A DNA stretch of 24,136 bases from JAENVT01 sp040006755 (GCA_040006755.1 JBDTWJ010000038.1:1-24136); one strand, 5' to 3'; numbered from the stretch's first letter, positions 14,716-23,299 are shown. Notes: generated by a model not told the origin, from the sequence alone. Translations and numbers: made by a program.

Positions 14716-16707
14716 TCAGCCGATGCTGAGGCGACGACGTTGCTGCACCTGGTTGCCGCTCCATCCCGTGAGGTCGATCGTCTTCGTGCCCGCTGGATAC
14801 GAGATCGTGGTCGTGGCGGTGCCGGTGAGCTTGTTCGACGTTCCAGGGTGACCGTCGAACAATGCGTCGAGTCGGTTGAGGCCACTGGTCGTTACTGCGA
14901 CAGTGCGCACGCCGGCGTCGACGACAACCGACATGCCGGTCAGCGGATTTTCCTTGAGCAACGAGATGCAATGCGCGATCAGATCTCGGTTGCCGGCAAG
15001 CAGATCGTCGCGGGTCAGGCTGTAGGGGGTGCCGGCAATGCCGATGTCTTCGATTGGCAGCCCTTCACTCGGGCCCGAGCGCGTCGCGCGGCGGTAAGCC
15101 AACGACAGGCCGATGCCGTCGGGGAGCGAGGGAGGCTGAATGGGCGACCCGGCGAGCGCGCTGCGTAGTTCGGCATAGTCCCACACGTTTGCGCCACCTG
15201 CGCCAGTTGCCTGGCCCACGCACACGAACGGTCCGATGCCGTTGTCCACGAACCCTGCGGAGAAGAGATCACCGGCCGAGTAGGTGGTCGAGTCGCCGAC
15301 CAATACGACCGGTCCGCCATACTGCTGGCCGATTGCATTGCACATCTCAACGTCGGTGATGGGAATCGGCTGCGAGTACAACTCGCCGTTTCGCACTGCG
15401 GCGTCGAGCGACGCCTTCCACGGTCCGAGATCGTCACGCAGCGACGGCAGTACAGCCATGTCACGGGTGAACGGTGTGGCGACCAAAGAGAACCGCGTTG
15501 GCTGGATCGGCTTTGGCGTGAACAACTGCAACGCGAGCTCGGCTGCCCAGATGTAGCCACCGGGATTGCCGCGAACATCGACGATCAGACCGCGGGCGGG
15601 CAGCAACGGGATGAGGCGGAGCAGTTCGTTGATGAAGGCCTCGGGCAGCGTGTCGAATCCGTAGATCCGCAGATAACCGTAGGTGCCGCCGGGTGCGTCG
15701 ATCGACATGGCCTTGAGGGTGCGCGTCAAGGTCGTGTCGATCACGGTTGCGGCCGGGGGTCGATTGCGCGTCGACGATGTGCGCTTCGGCGCGGCCGCCT
15801 GCCCACCCACCAGAGCGGCCGGTGCGAACAGCAGCATCTTCGCCTGACGGATCGCCGCGGCGGCAGGATCGATCGCTCGAGTACGGCGGAGCCGCACGGG
15901 CACTCGACCGGTCGGTCCACCGGAGAGCAAGTCCGGGATCTGCGAGGGGTCGACGACCTGCCACGGGATCTTGATCTCCCGCGCTGGTCCGGTCGGCGTG
16001 CCGGTGGTGGTCGTGGAGCGGTAGCCGATGATCACCCAGTGTTCGTCGGGCGGTGGGCTGTACTGCAACGAGCGCAACGTAAGGCTCTGAGTCGCCCACG
16101 CGCGCTGACTGTCGGGCCGGCCGCCGACCTCGGACTCGCTGTAACGCTGCACAGCACGATCGATCGGGACTCCGTTCCAGTACTCGAGCACGACGCCCGG
16201 CTTGAACGTCGCTGCCAACCCGTGACCAACCTTCGTCACCACGTAAGTCGGCGCGCTCGTTGTGCCGATCATTTCGACCAGGAAGGGCAAAGCAGCGACC
16301 TTGCTCGCCAGTTCGACGGGGCCGGCGTACCGCGTGTGGGCATCGCGAAGGCGGGTGACGAGGTCGGCGAGCTCCAGATGAAACGCGTCGTCGGTGAGCT
16401 CATCGACCTGCGAGCGGAGGATGCGAAGTCGTTGCACCGGGTCGGTGCCGTATCGCGCCCGCTTCAGGGGGAGGTGCGTGTACACGCCGTCGATCACCGC
16501 CTCGATCCCCTCGATCAACCGCAGCCTCTCGACTCGAGAGAGACTGCCGGGTGACAGGAACGGCCCCGACAGCACGCCCGCCGCTTTCGCAGGCTTACGT
16601 GGCTTGCGAGCTCCCTGAGGCGCTGGTCCACGCCGCGCAGCAGTGTCGCCGACAGCGTCCGCCAATACGCGGCCTCGCTGGGCGACTGCAATCCGATCGG
16701 TGGCCAT
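14716..16707 (-). CDS. S41-family (tail-specific) peptidase-like protein
   Basis: A 663-residue protein. The N-terminal ~60 residues are Ala/Arg/Pro-rich and low complexity, without a signal peptide. A helical region follows (SRVERLRLIEGIEAVIDGVY ... LVTRLRDAHTRY), typical of S41 N-terminal domains. The peptidase core includes GTYGYLRIYGFDTL, GLIVDVRGNPGGYIWAAELA and VVLVGDSTTYSAGDLFSAGF, whose Ser in YSAGD aligns with the nucleophile. The Lys of the CtpA/Tsp dyad (usually T-x-G-K) is not seen; the sequence there is GQATGAGGANVW, as in S41 relatives with a GGGA-type loop. No PDZ domain is obvious. A strong GAGGAGGT ribosome site precedes the ATG. The secreted CAP protein is encoded 92 bases upstream on the same strand. 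Confidence 0.85.
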   Translation of the reverse strand: MATDRIAVAQRGRVLADAVGDTAARRGPAPQGARKPRKPAKAAGVLSGPFLSPGSLSRVERLRLIEGIEAVIDGVYTHLPLKRARYGTDPVQRLRILRSQVDELTDDAFHLELADLVTRLRDAHTRYAGPVELASKVAALPFLVEMIGTTSAPTYVVTKVGHGLAATFKPGVVLEYWNGVPIDRAVQRYSESEVGGRPDSQRAWATQSLTLRSLQYSPPPDEHWVIIGYRSTTTTGTPTGPAREIKIPWQVVDPSQIPDLLSGGPTGRVPVRLRRTRAIDPAAAAIRQAKMLLFAPAALVGGQAAAPKRTSSTRNRPPAATVIDTTLTRTLKAMSIDAPGGTYGYLRIYGFDTLPEAFINELLRLIPLLPARGLIVDVRGNPGGYIWAAELALQLFTPKPIQPTRFSLVATPFTRDMAVLPSLRDDLGPWKASLDAAVRNGELYSQPIPITDVEMCNAIGQQYGGPVVLVGDSTTYSAGDLFSAGFVDNGIGPFVCVGQATGAGGANVWDYAELRSALAGSPIQPPSLPDGIGLSLAYRRATRSGPSEGLPIEDIGIAGTPYSLTRDDLLAGNRDLIAHCISLLKENPLTGMSVVVDAGVRTVAVTTSGLNRLDALFDGHPGTSNKLTGTATTTISYPAGTKTIDLTGWSGNQVQQRRRLSIG

Positions 16708-16799
16708 GACCTACCTCCTCAGTGTTGGTCCATGCAGGGACATCACAATGATGACACCGCGAACCGCACGACTGATACGCCACGATCATGCCGCGCGGA

Positions 16800-18461
16800 T
16801 CAGCAGAGGGCGAAAACGGTCACGCCGTAGATGGCCTGCGCGCCTGAGGGATCGGTGCGGATCACGAATCCGAGCGCTGCGCTCTGATAGCTGGAGTTCT
16901 TGATGTTGGCCATGTGAGGTGCCGAGGCGTACCACATCGAGATCAAGGTCGACGGTGACGTGCCAGACGAGTAGGCGATGTTCTCGCCGGTGGGGCAACC
17001 AACCGCCGCGTCGCGTGCGGCATTGCTGGAGTGGGCGAACGCGGCTGGCGCACTCGCCAACTGCAATGCCCATGCACATGCGAAGTCCTGCGCTCCCTGA
17101 TTCGGGGCCAGCGCACCTACGCCAGCGGCGGCGCGAGTGGAGTTCAGCGACGACAGCCCTTCGTTCGAGCATGTCGAGTAGCCGTCCGGAGGGGCCGGGG
17201 GAGTGTTGGTGGGCACAGGCTGTGTCGCAGCGGCCGACGGACCCGAGAACCAGCCTTGGAGATCCGCGACCAGGTGGGTTTGTGACTGGCTGAAGAAACC
17301 GAGCCCGCGGCTTGATACCTGGGTGATGGCGAAGTTGGCGACCACGTCATTGCCGCCTACCGAGTTGACTGTCGAGGTGGTCGGTCGGATGGTTCCGGCG
17401 GGGAACGCTGTCACGAAACCTGGCGCCCCGTTCACGGACGTCACGTTGTACGCCATCGTGCCGCCCTGCGACGTCGGCAGCTCCATGCCGCCGCCCGGGT
17501 ACAGGGGAACGCCGGTACCGAGTGGGCTTGCATTTCGCGTGTCGAGCAATCGGGTCGGGTCGTATGCCGTGAACAGTCCATCGGTGCCCGCCACAGCGGA
17601 CGGTCCGGTGAAGTACCCGAGGAGATCCACGACGATGTGCCCACCGCCCGACAGGTAGAGGGATACGCCGGCGGTCGACACCGGGAAGATGCCGGCGGCG
17701 GCGCGGGTCTGGTCGGCTTGATCGACGTTGAGAATCGACGAGGTCGGCATGACCCGGCCGGCGGGAAATTCGGTGACGAAGCCGGGCCCTGTGGATTCCG
17801 TGACGGTGACATTGAGAGCGAGGGCGATTGCATCGGCAGGTACGCCACTGGGGAGTGGCAGCGTCACGCTGGTGCGCGCCCCAAGCTTGGCGCCGGAGCG
17901 CGAGTCGTACAGACGCGTCGGGGCCCGAGCGACGAACCTGCCCGCGGCGCTGGAGCTTGCGGGTACGAACGCGCCGACCACGTCGACAACGACCTGTGAG
18001 GGCATCGACGTATAGACACGGAATTGGCCGGCCGAGTCGACACGTGTGATTGAGCTGTTCGCGCGAATTTGGTTCGCCTTGAAGTTCACGTTCGAAACCA
18101 CCGGGCGCGCCTGATCCGCAGGCCACGCGGTCAGGAAGCCCGAGGTTCCCGGGCGGTCGACGGTCAACGTGAGGGCCAGCGACGTGGCGTTGGCGGGAAT
18201 GCCGCACAACCCGCGTGTGGCGACCTGCATGGTCAGTGCGTCGAGTTGCGCGTATCCGCTGCCGAGTCGGGTGTCGGCGAGCCGGCACGGCTGAAGCGAG
18301 ACGTACGCCGCACTTCCGGCGGGAGCGGCCTCGACGGTTGGCGGCGCCACGAGCGACGGCACGATCATTGACGCCGCGCCGAGCGCCACGATGACGAACG
18401 TGTTACGAAACAAACTCAGCTGGAACGCTCGCGCAGGGCGCAGAGCCTTGAAGCTTTGCAT
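16800..18461 (-). CDS. Secreted protein: three beta-repeat modules plus C-terminal CAP/SCP domain
   Basis: A 553-residue exported protein. A signal peptide spans about residues 1-46 (basic start, FVIVALGAASMIVPSLVAPP, cleavage near VEA/AP). Three modules of roughly 120 residues follow. Each opens with P-x-RL-x-D(T/S)R, has GFxTxxPA and TSxxN in the middle and ends in HxVxDLxGxF (SQVVVDVVGAF, GHIVVDLLGYF, THLVADLQGWF). A Pro/Thr linker (VPTNTPPAPPDG) leads to a CAP domain at about 425-553 (FAHSSNAARDAAVG, GENIAYSSG, MWYASAPHMANIKNSSYQSA). CAP proteins are extracellular with varied roles; the beta modules probably bind the surface or a polymer. I chose ATG 18461 because it precedes the signal peptide directly and has GGAG 10 bases upstream; 18521 would add 20 residues. 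Confidence 0.85.
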   Translation of the reverse strand: MQSFKALRPARAFQLSLFRNTFVIVALGAASMIVPSLVAPPTVEAAPAGSAAYVSLQPCRLADTRLGSGYAQLDALTMQVATRGLCGIPANATSLALTLTVDRPGTSGFLTAWPADQARPVVSNVNFKANQIRANSSITRVDSAGQFRVYTSMPSQVVVDVVGAFVPASSSAAGRFVARAPTRLYDSRSGAKLGARTSVTLPLPSGVPADAIALALNVTVTESTGPGFVTEFPAGRVMPTSSILNVDQADQTRAAAGIFPVSTAGVSLYLSGGGHIVVDLLGYFTGPSAVAGTDGLFTAYDPTRLLDTRNASPLGTGVPLYPGGGMELPTSQGGTMAYNVTSVNGAPGFVTAFPAGTIRPTTSTVNSVGGNDVVANFAITQVSSRGLGFFSQSQTHLVADLQGWFSGPSAAATQPVPTNTPPAPPDGYSTCSNEGLSSLNSTRAAAGVGALAPNQGAQDFACAWALQLASAPAAFAHSSNAARDAAVGCPTGENIAYSSGTSPSTLISMWYASAPHMANIKNSSYQSAALGFVIRTDPSGAQAIYGVTVFALC

Positions 18462-18649
18462 AGAACCGGTACTCCGATTGTTCTGCGCCCGACAAGGTTC
18501 TAGCACGGCGGGAGTCCTCACAACCAGTCATCGGTAACAAATGCTCCGCGCTTTAGTCATGAAATCTTCATTTTTCCGAGACAAATCGATATCTGGGGGC
18601 GCTCCGGCCGCCGCTTCAAGTGCCCGGAAAACCGCTCTACGTAGGGCTT
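18462..18649. other. Upstream region of the CAP gene and end of the debranching-enzyme gene
   Basis: This 188-bp gap must hold the CAP-gene promoter, but no convincing -35/-10 pair was found. It includes an AT-rich patch near 18555-18600 with a short ATGAA-N3-TTCAT inverted repeat. On the minus strand a GGGCT-N3-AGCCC hairpin (18656-18644) straddles the debranching-enzyme stop codon. Its 5-bp stem lacks a T-tract, so it is a poor terminator. Confidence 0.45.
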
Positions 18650-20767
18650 TTAGCCCGCCGCGCCCCACAACGCGGCCTCGGGCCGGCCATGGATCATGTC
18701 GAGACCACGACCGTCAAACTTTTCGACGACGGTTTGCTCGCCGGACCGGGCGATGGCGATTCGGACGCTCGATCCGCCGATTCTGAGACGATCGATCTCC
18801 AGCCGAGGAAGCCACTCTGGAAGCCACGGGTCGACGAAGCAGCGACCGTGTGGCGCGTCCGGAACGATGCCGAGGAAAAGTTGCGCGGCGAGCGGTGCGG
18901 TCGCCGCCGCCCACGCCTGTGGGATGTTCGCTTTCGCGTATGGGACGGGGCCGCCGAGGTCGCGACCGAGGCCGCAGAACAACTCGGGCAGCCGGGCTTC
19001 CTCGAGATTGCACGCAGCATCGAGCACACCGCGAATCAGCATCGCGCCTTCGTCTCGCAGTCCATACCGAAACATGCCGGCCGCCGTCAGCATGGTGTCG
19101 TGCGGCCACACCGAACCGCGTTGGTAGGCCAGCGGGTTGTAGAACGGATGCTTCGACGACAGCGTTCTCAGGCCCCATCCGCTGAACATGTCGTCGGCCA
19201 ACAGACGGCGTGCGGTTCGCTCGGCATGGTCGGCGCCGGGCAGTCCGCTCCAGAGCAATTGTCCCGGGTTGGAGCTGATGCTGCGCACGGGTTCCTTGTC
19301 GCCGTCCAGCGCGATTGCGTAGAACCCTTCGTCCTCCATCCAATACCGTTCCTCCACCAGATCGTGAAGCGATGACGCCGCAGTTCGCAGCCGCGTTGCT
19401 TCCGAAGCGTCACCTCGATGGTCGCAGAGCTCGGCCATTGCGAGCCGTGCTGCGTAGAGGTAGCCCTGCAACTCGATCGTGGCGATCGGCAACTTGGCTG
19501 GATGACCTGCGGCATCAACGATCGCATCCGCGGCATCCTTCCAACTCTGGTTGTAGTAACCGAGCTTGCTCCGGGTCGCGTACTCCTGCAGACCGTCACC
19601 GTCGCGGTCGCCGAGATCGTCGCACCAATTCAGCGCGCGTTGGGCGGTCTCGATGTGATCGTCCAGCAACGTGTCGTCGCCCGTCGAGCGCCACGCGTTC
19701 CACAACGTGAGGCAATACAGCGCCGGCGCGTCGTGTGTGCCGAAGTAGGGCGTGTGCGGGATGGCATGCCTGAACGCCAACTCTCCCTGGCGTAGCTCGT
19801 GAGGCAGCTTACCAGGCTCGGCGTCTCTCCAGTCATCCGTTTCATCTGCCTGAAGACGAGCCAATGCTGCCAGAGCACCGCGGGCGGGCCAGGCTCCGAG
19901 AAGTCCCGTCATCAGCGCACTGACCAACGTGTCGCGACCGAACAGGCACATGAACCAGGGCACACCTGCCGACACGAACGAGGTGTCCCCGTCCGGATTC
20001 GCCAACGCATGAAAGTCCGCGCAGCCGCGATCGAACGGCAGTTGCAGGATGGGCTCAGTTCGCAGTGTTGGGGCAGATTCCGACACCGGGTCGGGTTCCG
20101 GGTCATGCGGATCGCCGTCGAATGGCTGGATCTCACCGTCGATCTCGGCTTGCGCGTTGACGCAACAGGTCCACTGCCCGGCTTGACCGAGCGCGATGTC
20201 GAAGATGACCTGCGATCCGACGAACTCCGGCACCCCGGGCGATGGCGAGGTTTGGGAGAAATGAACATGAAGCGCGCGCCGAAATCCGGCTCGCTGGTAG
20301 TCCAGTGTGAGTCGTTCGCCTTCGCCCAATCGGACGATGTCGAGACGCGGCGGCAGGTGGCGGTCCTTCACCTCGAAGATGTCCGCGAAGTCCGCGTCGA
20401 GTTGTACGACGAGCCGGGTGTGGATCGTCGCGTTGGCGTAGTTGTAGATAGTCAGGTCGTCGTGCAAGGCCCCCGCAAGGCGACGCCGCAGCGACAGGAA
20501 CAGCGCGCCCGGTGGAAGCTCGCCGTGCTGGGTTCGGATCAATGGGCTCTGAAACGTCCAGGTGGCCGTGCCGTGACCTTCCCGGTTGCGCCCGAGCAGC
20601 TCCCACGGTTGGTCACCGATCGTCATCCGATAGGTCGACAGCACCCTGGTGTCACCGATGAACATGCCGTGCAACTCGTCGGCGCGAACGTCGCCATCGA
20701 GGCCGCACGCCAGGGCGATGCCGCTTCCGTGGAGTACGACGCTGGGATGGGTTACCTGGACGGTCAT
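18650..20767 (-). CDS. Glycogen debranching enzyme-like protein (amylo-alpha-1,6-glucosidase family)
   Basis: A 705-residue cytoplasmic glycoside hydrolase. The N-terminal domain (about 10-200) matches GDE_N_bis (DELHGMFIGDTRVLSTYRM, LFLSLRRRLAGALHDDLTIY, YNYANATIHTRLVVQLDADF). The (alpha/alpha)6 catalytic half (about 270-690) has PWFMCLFGRDTLVSALMTGL, YYNQSWKDAADAIVDAAGHP, YWMEDEGFYAIALDGDK and AYQRGSVWPHDTMLTAAGMF. The Asp in NQSWKDAADA is the likely catalytic acid position of the family. It probably removes alpha-1,6 branches from glycogen, trehalose-linked glucans or similar polymers. ATG 20767 begins the conserved region and overlaps the upstream gene's stop (ATGA); the frame stays open upstream but is not coding there. 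Confidence 0.9.
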   Translation of the reverse strand: MTVQVTHPSVVLHGSGIALACGLDGDVRADELHGMFIGDTRVLSTYRMTIGDQPWELLGRNREGHGTATWTFQSPLIRTQHGELPPGALFLSLRRRLAGALHDDLTIYNYANATIHTRLVVQLDADFADIFEVKDRHLPPRLDIVRLGEGERLTLDYQRAGFRRALHVHFSQTSPSPGVPEFVGSQVIFDIALGQAGQWTCCVNAQAEIDGEIQPFDGDPHDPEPDPVSESAPTLRTEPILQLPFDRGCADFHALANPDGDTSFVSAGVPWFMCLFGRDTLVSALMTGLLGAWPARGALAALARLQADETDDWRDAEPGKLPHELRQGELAFRHAIPHTPYFGTHDAPALYCLTLWNAWRSTGDDTLLDDHIETAQRALNWCDDLGDRDGDGLQEYATRSKLGYYNQSWKDAADAIVDAAGHPAKLPIATIELQGYLYAARLAMAELCDHRGDASEATRLRTAASSLHDLVEERYWMEDEGFYAIALDGDKEPVRSISSNPGQLLWSGLPGADHAERTARRLLADDMFSGWGLRTLSSKHPFYNPLAYQRGSVWPHDTMLTAAGMFRYGLRDEGAMLIRGVLDAACNLEEARLPELFCGLGRDLGGPVPYAKANIPQAWAAATAPLAAQLFLGIVPDAPHGRCFVDPWLPEWLPRLEIDRLRIGGSSVRIAIARSGEQTVVEKFDGRGLDMIHGRPEAALWGAAG

Positions 20768-21207
20768 CGCGTCACGTAGAGGGCGCCGATCACGAGACCC
20801 CACACAGTGTGCATCAAGAACGCGGTGAGCGCGAACTTCGTGTTGCTCGTCTTGAATCCCATGAAGCCGATCCCGCTCAACGGGCCGAGGAGTCCTCCGG
20901 CCAGAACCACGGCGAGGGTCTCGCCCCACACCAGTCCCGAAAGCACACGATTGATTTCGAGGTTCGGCTGCACGACCATCGCCCACACCAGAACCAACAG
21001 CACGCTGTTGAACAGATGCGAGAGCATCCCGATCACCCACGCGCTGGACCGATCGCTGACCATGTAACGCCGTCCATGATCGGCGATGTCGATCGCCATC
21101 AGACGTGGGACCCGGCCGGCCCACAGACCGACCAATGCCATCACGTACCCTCCGACAACACCGGCCAGCACCACGCCGGCGAAGTCGACCTCCCGCCAAC
21201 TCAGCAT
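20764..21207 (-). CDS. Four-helix integral membrane protein, unknown function
   Basis: A 147-residue protein with four hydrophobic segments: FAGVVLAGVVGGYVMALVGL, GMLSHLFNSVLLVLVWAMVV, ETLAVVLAGGLLGPLSGIGF and KFALTAFLMHTVWGLVIGAL. A His in the second and fourth segments (LSHLFN, LMHTVW) could be functional. The layout resembles DUF6789-like membrane proteins, but I am not certain of the family. ATG 21207 has AGGTG 5 bases upstream; a GTG at 21225 would add six residues. Its stop overlaps the debranching-enzyme start by ATGA, so the two are translationally coupled. It lies 42 bases downstream of the cupin gene. Confidence 0.75.
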   Translation of the reverse strand: MLSWREVDFAGVVLAGVVGGYVMALVGLWAGRVPRLMAIDIADHGRRYMVSDRSSAWVIGMLSHLFNSVLLVLVWAMVVQPNLEINRVLSGLVWGETLAVVLAGGLLGPLSGIGFMGFKTSNTKFALTAFLMHTVWGLVIGALYVTR

Positions 21208-21249
21208 GTCGACACCTGCAATCACAGCGATCCCGCACCGGTCACGTGC

Positions 21250-21834
21250 TCATTCTGGCAGCCGTGCCTGTGTGCTCACAACAGCACGCTTTCGCCAAGC
21301 CCGGTTGGCATCGGCGAACTCGCTTCGGGCTTCGTGGAGGTCGAACGGTTGCTCCTCTGCGCTGGCCGACGCCCACTGGCTGCGCGTTTGATTGACAAAG
21401 TCCCCGCCGTAGATGTGGATTGCCGCAGTCAGCCGGTCGAGCGGGTTGGCCACGGAGTGGACCACCTTGTCGCCGAGCACCGCGACGTCTCCTGCTGTCA
21501 GTGTCTTGCCACCTGACGCCGTCAACCGGTTCGAGCCGGGAGCCGAGCGGCGGTAGAACGAATTGTCTTCCTGGCCCGTGTAGATGCCGATCGCTGCCCA
21601 CATCCGATGGTCGTGGGCCTGGATGCGCATCGACGGAGCCCACGCAACGTTCAAGATGGTCAAGTCCGCGGACTGGTACAGCACGGTGATGCCGCCCTCG
21701 GAAGGGCAGAGCGCCTGGGCCACATCGTCGCACCCGGCGAGGGCGCGCTCTAGAACCTCTTTGATCGCCCCAGGAGTGTCGGTCTCGGATCGAACTGTCT
21801 GACAGTCGGCGATGAACTCATCAATGTCGAACAT
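21250..21834 (-). CDS. Cysteine dioxygenase-like cupin metalloenzyme
   Basis: A 194-residue single-domain cupin. The metal ligands are visible as H74 and H76 in IQAHDHRMWAAIGIYTGQED and H126 in LGDKVVHSVANPLDR, with AIHIYGGDF at about 138-146 closing the barrel. The pattern matches the cysteine dioxygenase type I / predicted metal-dependent beta-helix group. Substrate may be cysteine, a related thiol or another small molecule; the Cys-Tyr crosslink residues were not confirmed. AGGAGG lies 8 bases before the ATG. It is the first gene of a likely three-gene unit with the membrane protein and debranching enzyme, and is divergent from the gene at 21949. Confidence 0.82.
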   Translation of the reverse strand: MFDIDEFIADCQTVRSETDTPGAIKEVLERALAGCDDVAQALCPSEGGITVLYQSADLTILNVAWAPSMRIQAHDHRMWAAIGIYTGQEDNSFYRRSAPGSNRLTASGGKTLTAGDVAVLGDKVVHSVANPLDRLTAAIHIYGGDFVNQTRSQWASASAEEQPFDLHEARSEFADANRAWRKRAVVSTQARLPE

Positions 21835-21948
21835 GATGAACCTCCTGCGTTGAACGAGCCGTCGGTGGGTACTGCGGATAGCTGGAGGTTAGGTTCGCGC
21901 GCGAAGGACACGCGGATGGTCTCAGGTGTGAGGATGGTGGAGGTACCA

Positions 21949-22386
21949 ATGGCAGGGAAGCGGTCGATCCTCTCGAAGGCGAAGCTTGCCACGGGCGCAG
22001 CCGTCGTGCTCCGACAAGTGCTGGCCCATGAAGAGGTACGCAAGGTTCTCGCGAACGCTCCGCGCGATGTCATCAGCTGGGCATCGAAGAAGCGACTCGA
22101 GCGGCGATCCAGCGAATCGGCGGGCCGGTTTGATCCGACACAGCGATTCGGTCATCGGGGATTGGAACGACGGATCAGGTCGCTCGATGGCGTGACCGAA
22201 CGAGCGTTTCCAAACCGTACCGACCTGGGCCGCGCCGAGCTGACGGAGGCGATCGGGCGCGTGAGTCTTGCGCTGGAGGTCGCCGAGCAGATGCCGCTGG
22301 TCAGGCGCAGACGAGCGCAAGCAAGAATCAGCAAGCAACTCGACGAGATGGAGTCGACGATCGTCAACGCGGTCCTTCCGAAGTAA
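21949..22386 (+). CDS. Conserved-looking protein of unknown function
   Basis: A 145-residue, strongly basic, mostly helical protein with no family I recognise. The N-terminus (SILSKAKLATGAAVVLRQVL) is a mildly hydrophobic helix that could touch membrane. The middle is Arg-rich (KKRLERRSSESAGRFDPTQR) and the C-terminal half forms regular amphipathic helices (ELTEAIGRVSLALEVAEQMP, RRRRAQARISKQLDEMEST). ATG 21949 is chosen because GGAGG lies 5 bases upstream; an in-frame TTG at 21850 has no such support. A GGGTAC at 21867-21872 resembles a SigF -10, but no matching -35 is present. It converges with the lipoprotein gene. Confidence 0.7.
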   Translation: MAGKRSILSKAKLATGAAVVLRQVLAHEEVRKVLANAPRDVISWASKKRLERRSSESAGRFDPTQRFGHRGLERRIRSLDGVTERAFPNRTDLGRAELTEAIGRVSLALEVAEQMPLVRRRRAQARISKQLDEMESTIVNAVLPK

Positions 22387-22435
22387 GCCGGGCACGGATG
22401 ATCCGGAGGCACCGGGCAGCCTGGAAAGCTGTCTC

Positions 22436-22460
22436 CCGTGCGATGAGAGATCACATCGCA
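22436..22460. repeat. Solo copy of the GATGAGAGAT palindromic repeat
   Basis: CCGTGCGATGAGAGAT at 22436-22451 is identical to 2746-2761. Here TGCGATG (22439-22445) pairs with CATCGCA (22454-22460) to make a 7-bp hairpin with an 8-base loop. As at the other site it lies between convergent genes, and it overlaps the stop codon of the minus-strand gene (22451-22453). Confidence 0.75.
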
Positions 22461-23299
22461 TTGACGCGGTGGTATGCCTCAGTCAGCGCTTTGAAGGTAG
22501 CGTCGAAGAAGGATGTCGAGTCGGCGTCAGCGAGCCCGCCGTACTCCTCGGTGACACCGATCACCGTTCGCTCGAGGCGGTAGAAGCTGACCGTAGCGAT
22601 GCGCGTGGTGTTGCCTTCGGCATCGGTGAAGCTGAACTCGGCGTAGGCCTCAAAGCCGCTCTGCCCAAGCGTCTCGATGGTGCGCGACGTGACGTTCACG
22701 CTGATGGCGTCGAAGCCGTTGTCATGCTGGTCCTGCTCGAGCTGTTGGGCGCGACAAGTGCCCCACTCGTCCGTGCCGACCACACCGACGTACTCCTGGG
22801 CGAGGTTGACATCGGGGAAAACTGCGGTGAAGGACGACTCGAAGGCGTCGGTCTCACCGAACTGCATCGTCGGACCAGACTGGGAGCCGCCCCGGGTGAT
22901 GGTCGTGACCGCACCGTCCGGCCGGTAGGAGCAAGATGTGCTGTCGGGCGTGGTCTCTCCGCCCGGCGAATACTGCGTCCACGGCCCGGGGAAGTCCTCG
23001 GCATGCAACGTGCCCGCGATGGCCAGCGCTTGGGCTGCAACGTCGACGGGTCGCGTGTCAGCGACGGTGGTCGCCACGGCAGTGGTCGGCGCAGCAGTCG
23101 TGGCGGCATCAGCGATCGACGTCGTCGTAGTAGTTGCGCTGGTGCTGGTCGTGACCAGCGGAGTGGTCGTATCGACCGGGCTGGTGGGCGACGAGGCGGG
23201 GCTGGGTGTGGCGTCGGTCTTTCCAGAGCTCGATCCGCCGCAGCCGCTGATGGAGATTGCAGCGAGCAATGCGACCGCAGCCGATGTCCTGTGAGCCAT
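22451..23299 (-). CDS. Secreted lipoprotein with Ser/Thr-rich linker
   Basis: A 282-residue exported protein. A signal sequence and lipobox (VALLAAISISGCGGSSS) put the lipidated Cys near residue 19. A Thr/Ser/Pro-rich linker follows to about residue 85 (TTTPLVTTSTSATTTTTSIA), typical of surface lipoproteins crossing a thick envelope. The globular part (about 90-282) contains GTLHAEDFPGPWTQY, CSYRPDGAVTT, GTCRAQQLEQDQ and a late FYRLERTVIGVTEEYGG. Two cysteines (CSYR, GTCRA) may form a disulfide, a layout recalling the PknH-like sensor fold, though I do not claim that family. ATG 23299 is preceded by AAGGGA; an in-frame start at 23320 is possible. The stop lies inside the palindromic repeat. 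Confidence 0.8.
   Translation of the reverse strand: MAHRTSAAVALLAAISISGCGGSSSGKTDATPSPASSPTSPVDTTTPLVTTSTSATTTTTSIADAATTAAPTTAVATTVADTRPVDVAAQALAIAGTLHAEDFPGPWTQYSPGGETTPDSTSCSYRPDGAVTTITRGGSQSGPTMQFGETDAFESSFTAVFPDVNLAQEYVGVVGTDEWGTCRAQQLEQDQHDNGFDAISVNVTSRTIETLGQSGFEAYAEFSFTDAEGNTTRIATVSFYRLERTVIGVTEEYGGLADADSTSFFDATFKALTEAYHRVNAM

Noticed and set aside
20768..21238. Upstream extension of the debranching-enzyme frame to 862 residues
   Set aside because: The extension is Arg/Cys-rich, overlaps the membrane-protein gene and shows no domain similarity.
21867..21872. GGGTAC upstream of the unknown gene at 21949 as a SigF -10
   Set aside because: No GTTT-like -35 at 15-17 bases spacing, and the distance to the start is long.
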